A stretch of 64,000 bases of DNA from Comamonas suwonensis (GTDB lineage: Bacteria; Pseudomonadota; Gammaproteobacteria; Burkholderiales; Burkholderiaceae_C), in contig NZ_JABBCQ020000010.1 of assembly GCF_012844455.2 (NCBI RefSeq), forward strand, positions 62,001 to 126,000, read 5' to 3'. The notes under the pieces were generated by a model. The model ran no database searches, had not been told where the DNA came from, and saw nothing but the letters and a program-made list of their open reading frames with translations. Below, piece after piece: positions 63,513-64,000 of the stretch; positions within the stretch are counted from its first letter, which is position 1, and each line of letters starts with the position of its first letter. Position numbers and translations under genes: made by a program.

Positions 63513-64000
63513 TCAGGCGTGGCTGGCTTGCGCCAGAGGCAGCGCAGCGTCATCCGACGCAGGCTCATCGCCCTCGTCACCTTCCCATTTGGCAACCACT
63601 GCGGTGGCAATGGCGTTACCCAGCACATTGGTTAGCGTGCGGCCCATATCCAGGAAATGGTCGATACCCAGAATCAGCAAGATGCCGGCTTCCGGTAAAC
63701 CGAACATAGGCAGAACAGCCGCCACCACCACCAGCGATGCGCGTGGCACACCGGCAATCCCCTTGCTGGAGATCATCAGCACCGCGAGCATGGTGAACTG
63801 CGCGGCCAGCGACATCTCAATGCCATAGGCCTGTGCAATAAAGATGGCCAGGAAGGTGGTGTAAATCATCGAGCCATCAAGATTGAACGAGTAGCCCAGC
63901 GGCAGCACAAAGCCGGTAATGCGGGGCTTGATGCCGAATTTCTCCAGCTGCTCCATGAGCTTTGGCAGGGTCGATTCACTACTGGCAGTGAAAAAGCCCA
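63513..64000 (-). CDS. Dicarboxylate/amino acid:cation symporter, C-terminal part (cut by window edge)
   Basis: The frame is open to the window edge; about 162 C-terminal residues seen. Characteristic of the glutamate/dicarboxylate carrier fold: FFTASSESTLPKLMEQLEKF (HP1/HP2 serine-rich), LPLGYSFNLDGSMIYTTFLA (NLDGS substrate region), SSKGIAGVPRASLVVVAAVL and LGIDHFLDMGRTLTNVLGNA. Located upstream of dctB-dctD on the same strand, so likely the dicarboxylate carrier they control. Distinction between DctA and GltP subfamilies is not secure from this part. Confidence 0.88.
   Translation of the reverse strand, partial: GFFTASSESTLPKLMEQLEKFGIKPRITGFVLPLGYSFNLDGSMIYTTFLAIFIAQAYGIEMSLAAQFTMLAVLMISSKGIAGVPRASLVVVAAVLPMFGLPEAGILLILGIDHFLDMGRTLTNVLGNAIATAVVAKWEGDEGDEPASDDAALPLAQASHA

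Overview
The window is a chromosomal segment of a betaproteobacterium of the family Comamonadaceae, most likely Comamonas. The basis is gene content (a phaC-phaA-phaB polyhydroxybutyrate cluster with intracellular depolymerase, a stand-alone RsxB ferredoxin-type protein, DctB/DctD with a dicarboxylate carrier), the overall protein style, and a short palindromic intergenic repeat I associate with Comamonas, Delftia and Acidovorax. The genus is inferred, not proven. No rRNA, tRNA or CRISPR array was seen.

Positions 1 to about 22,310 are the right-hand part of a lambda-like (siphovirus-type) prophage that runs off the left edge, so tail, lysis and left-attachment regions are not visible. Read right to left on the minus strand it carries a CII-like gene, a toprim primase, a D5/DUF5906 helicase, a 222-bp mirror-symmetric GTTAC/GTAAC array, a new 59-codon gene, both terminase subunits, a Q-like HTH gene, gpW, portal, S49 protease with a nested scaffold, decoration protein and major capsid protein. 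Two minus-strand intrinsic terminators (12,821-12,857 and 5,528-5,562) interrupt this direction. The immunity region (13.4-15.4 kb) has a YdaS/Cro-like gene diverging from a short HTH repressor-like gene, with one operator family (ATTACC-N4-AGTAAT type) at this switch and again before the rightward early operon. That operon (15,414-21,087) is a chain of small, start/stop-overlapping genes including a D5-helicase-like protein that has lost its Walker motifs, a large ParB-like protein, an ASCH protein and a PrtN-like protein. The tyrosine integrase reads back toward them and the element is inserted in the 5' end of dusA, a known target of a dedicated integrase class.

Positions 22.3-64 kb are host DNA: dusA; PHB depolymerase phaZ; rsxB; lysine/diaminopimelate genes dapC, dapD and dapE with pilU and prmB; a ferritin-like protein; the ABC-F ATPase yheS; an isolated two-gene unit for tiny proteins sharing a WP-x-DERDRKR motif; phaC-phaA-phaB (leftward); pgeF; a maleylacetoacetate/maleylpyruvate isomerase diverging from a fumarylpyruvate hydrolase-like gene; a Nudix hydrolase; a GGDEF-EAL protein; YgiQ; a PepSY protein; a LuxR regulator with an MhpA-like flavin hydroxylase and DUF2783 protein; YigZ, DUF6882, lipase, YcaQ/AlkX-like, AhpD-like and DUF1254 genes; and dctD-dctB with the end of a dicarboxylate carrier gene at the right edge. 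About ten copies of the palindromic repeat lie in the host part, one apparently in frame inside pgeF; none was seen in the prophage.

The strongest candidates for undescribed biology are the exactly mirrored GTTAC array, the Walker-less helicase paralogue in the same prophage, and the tandem DERDRKR micro-protein unit.
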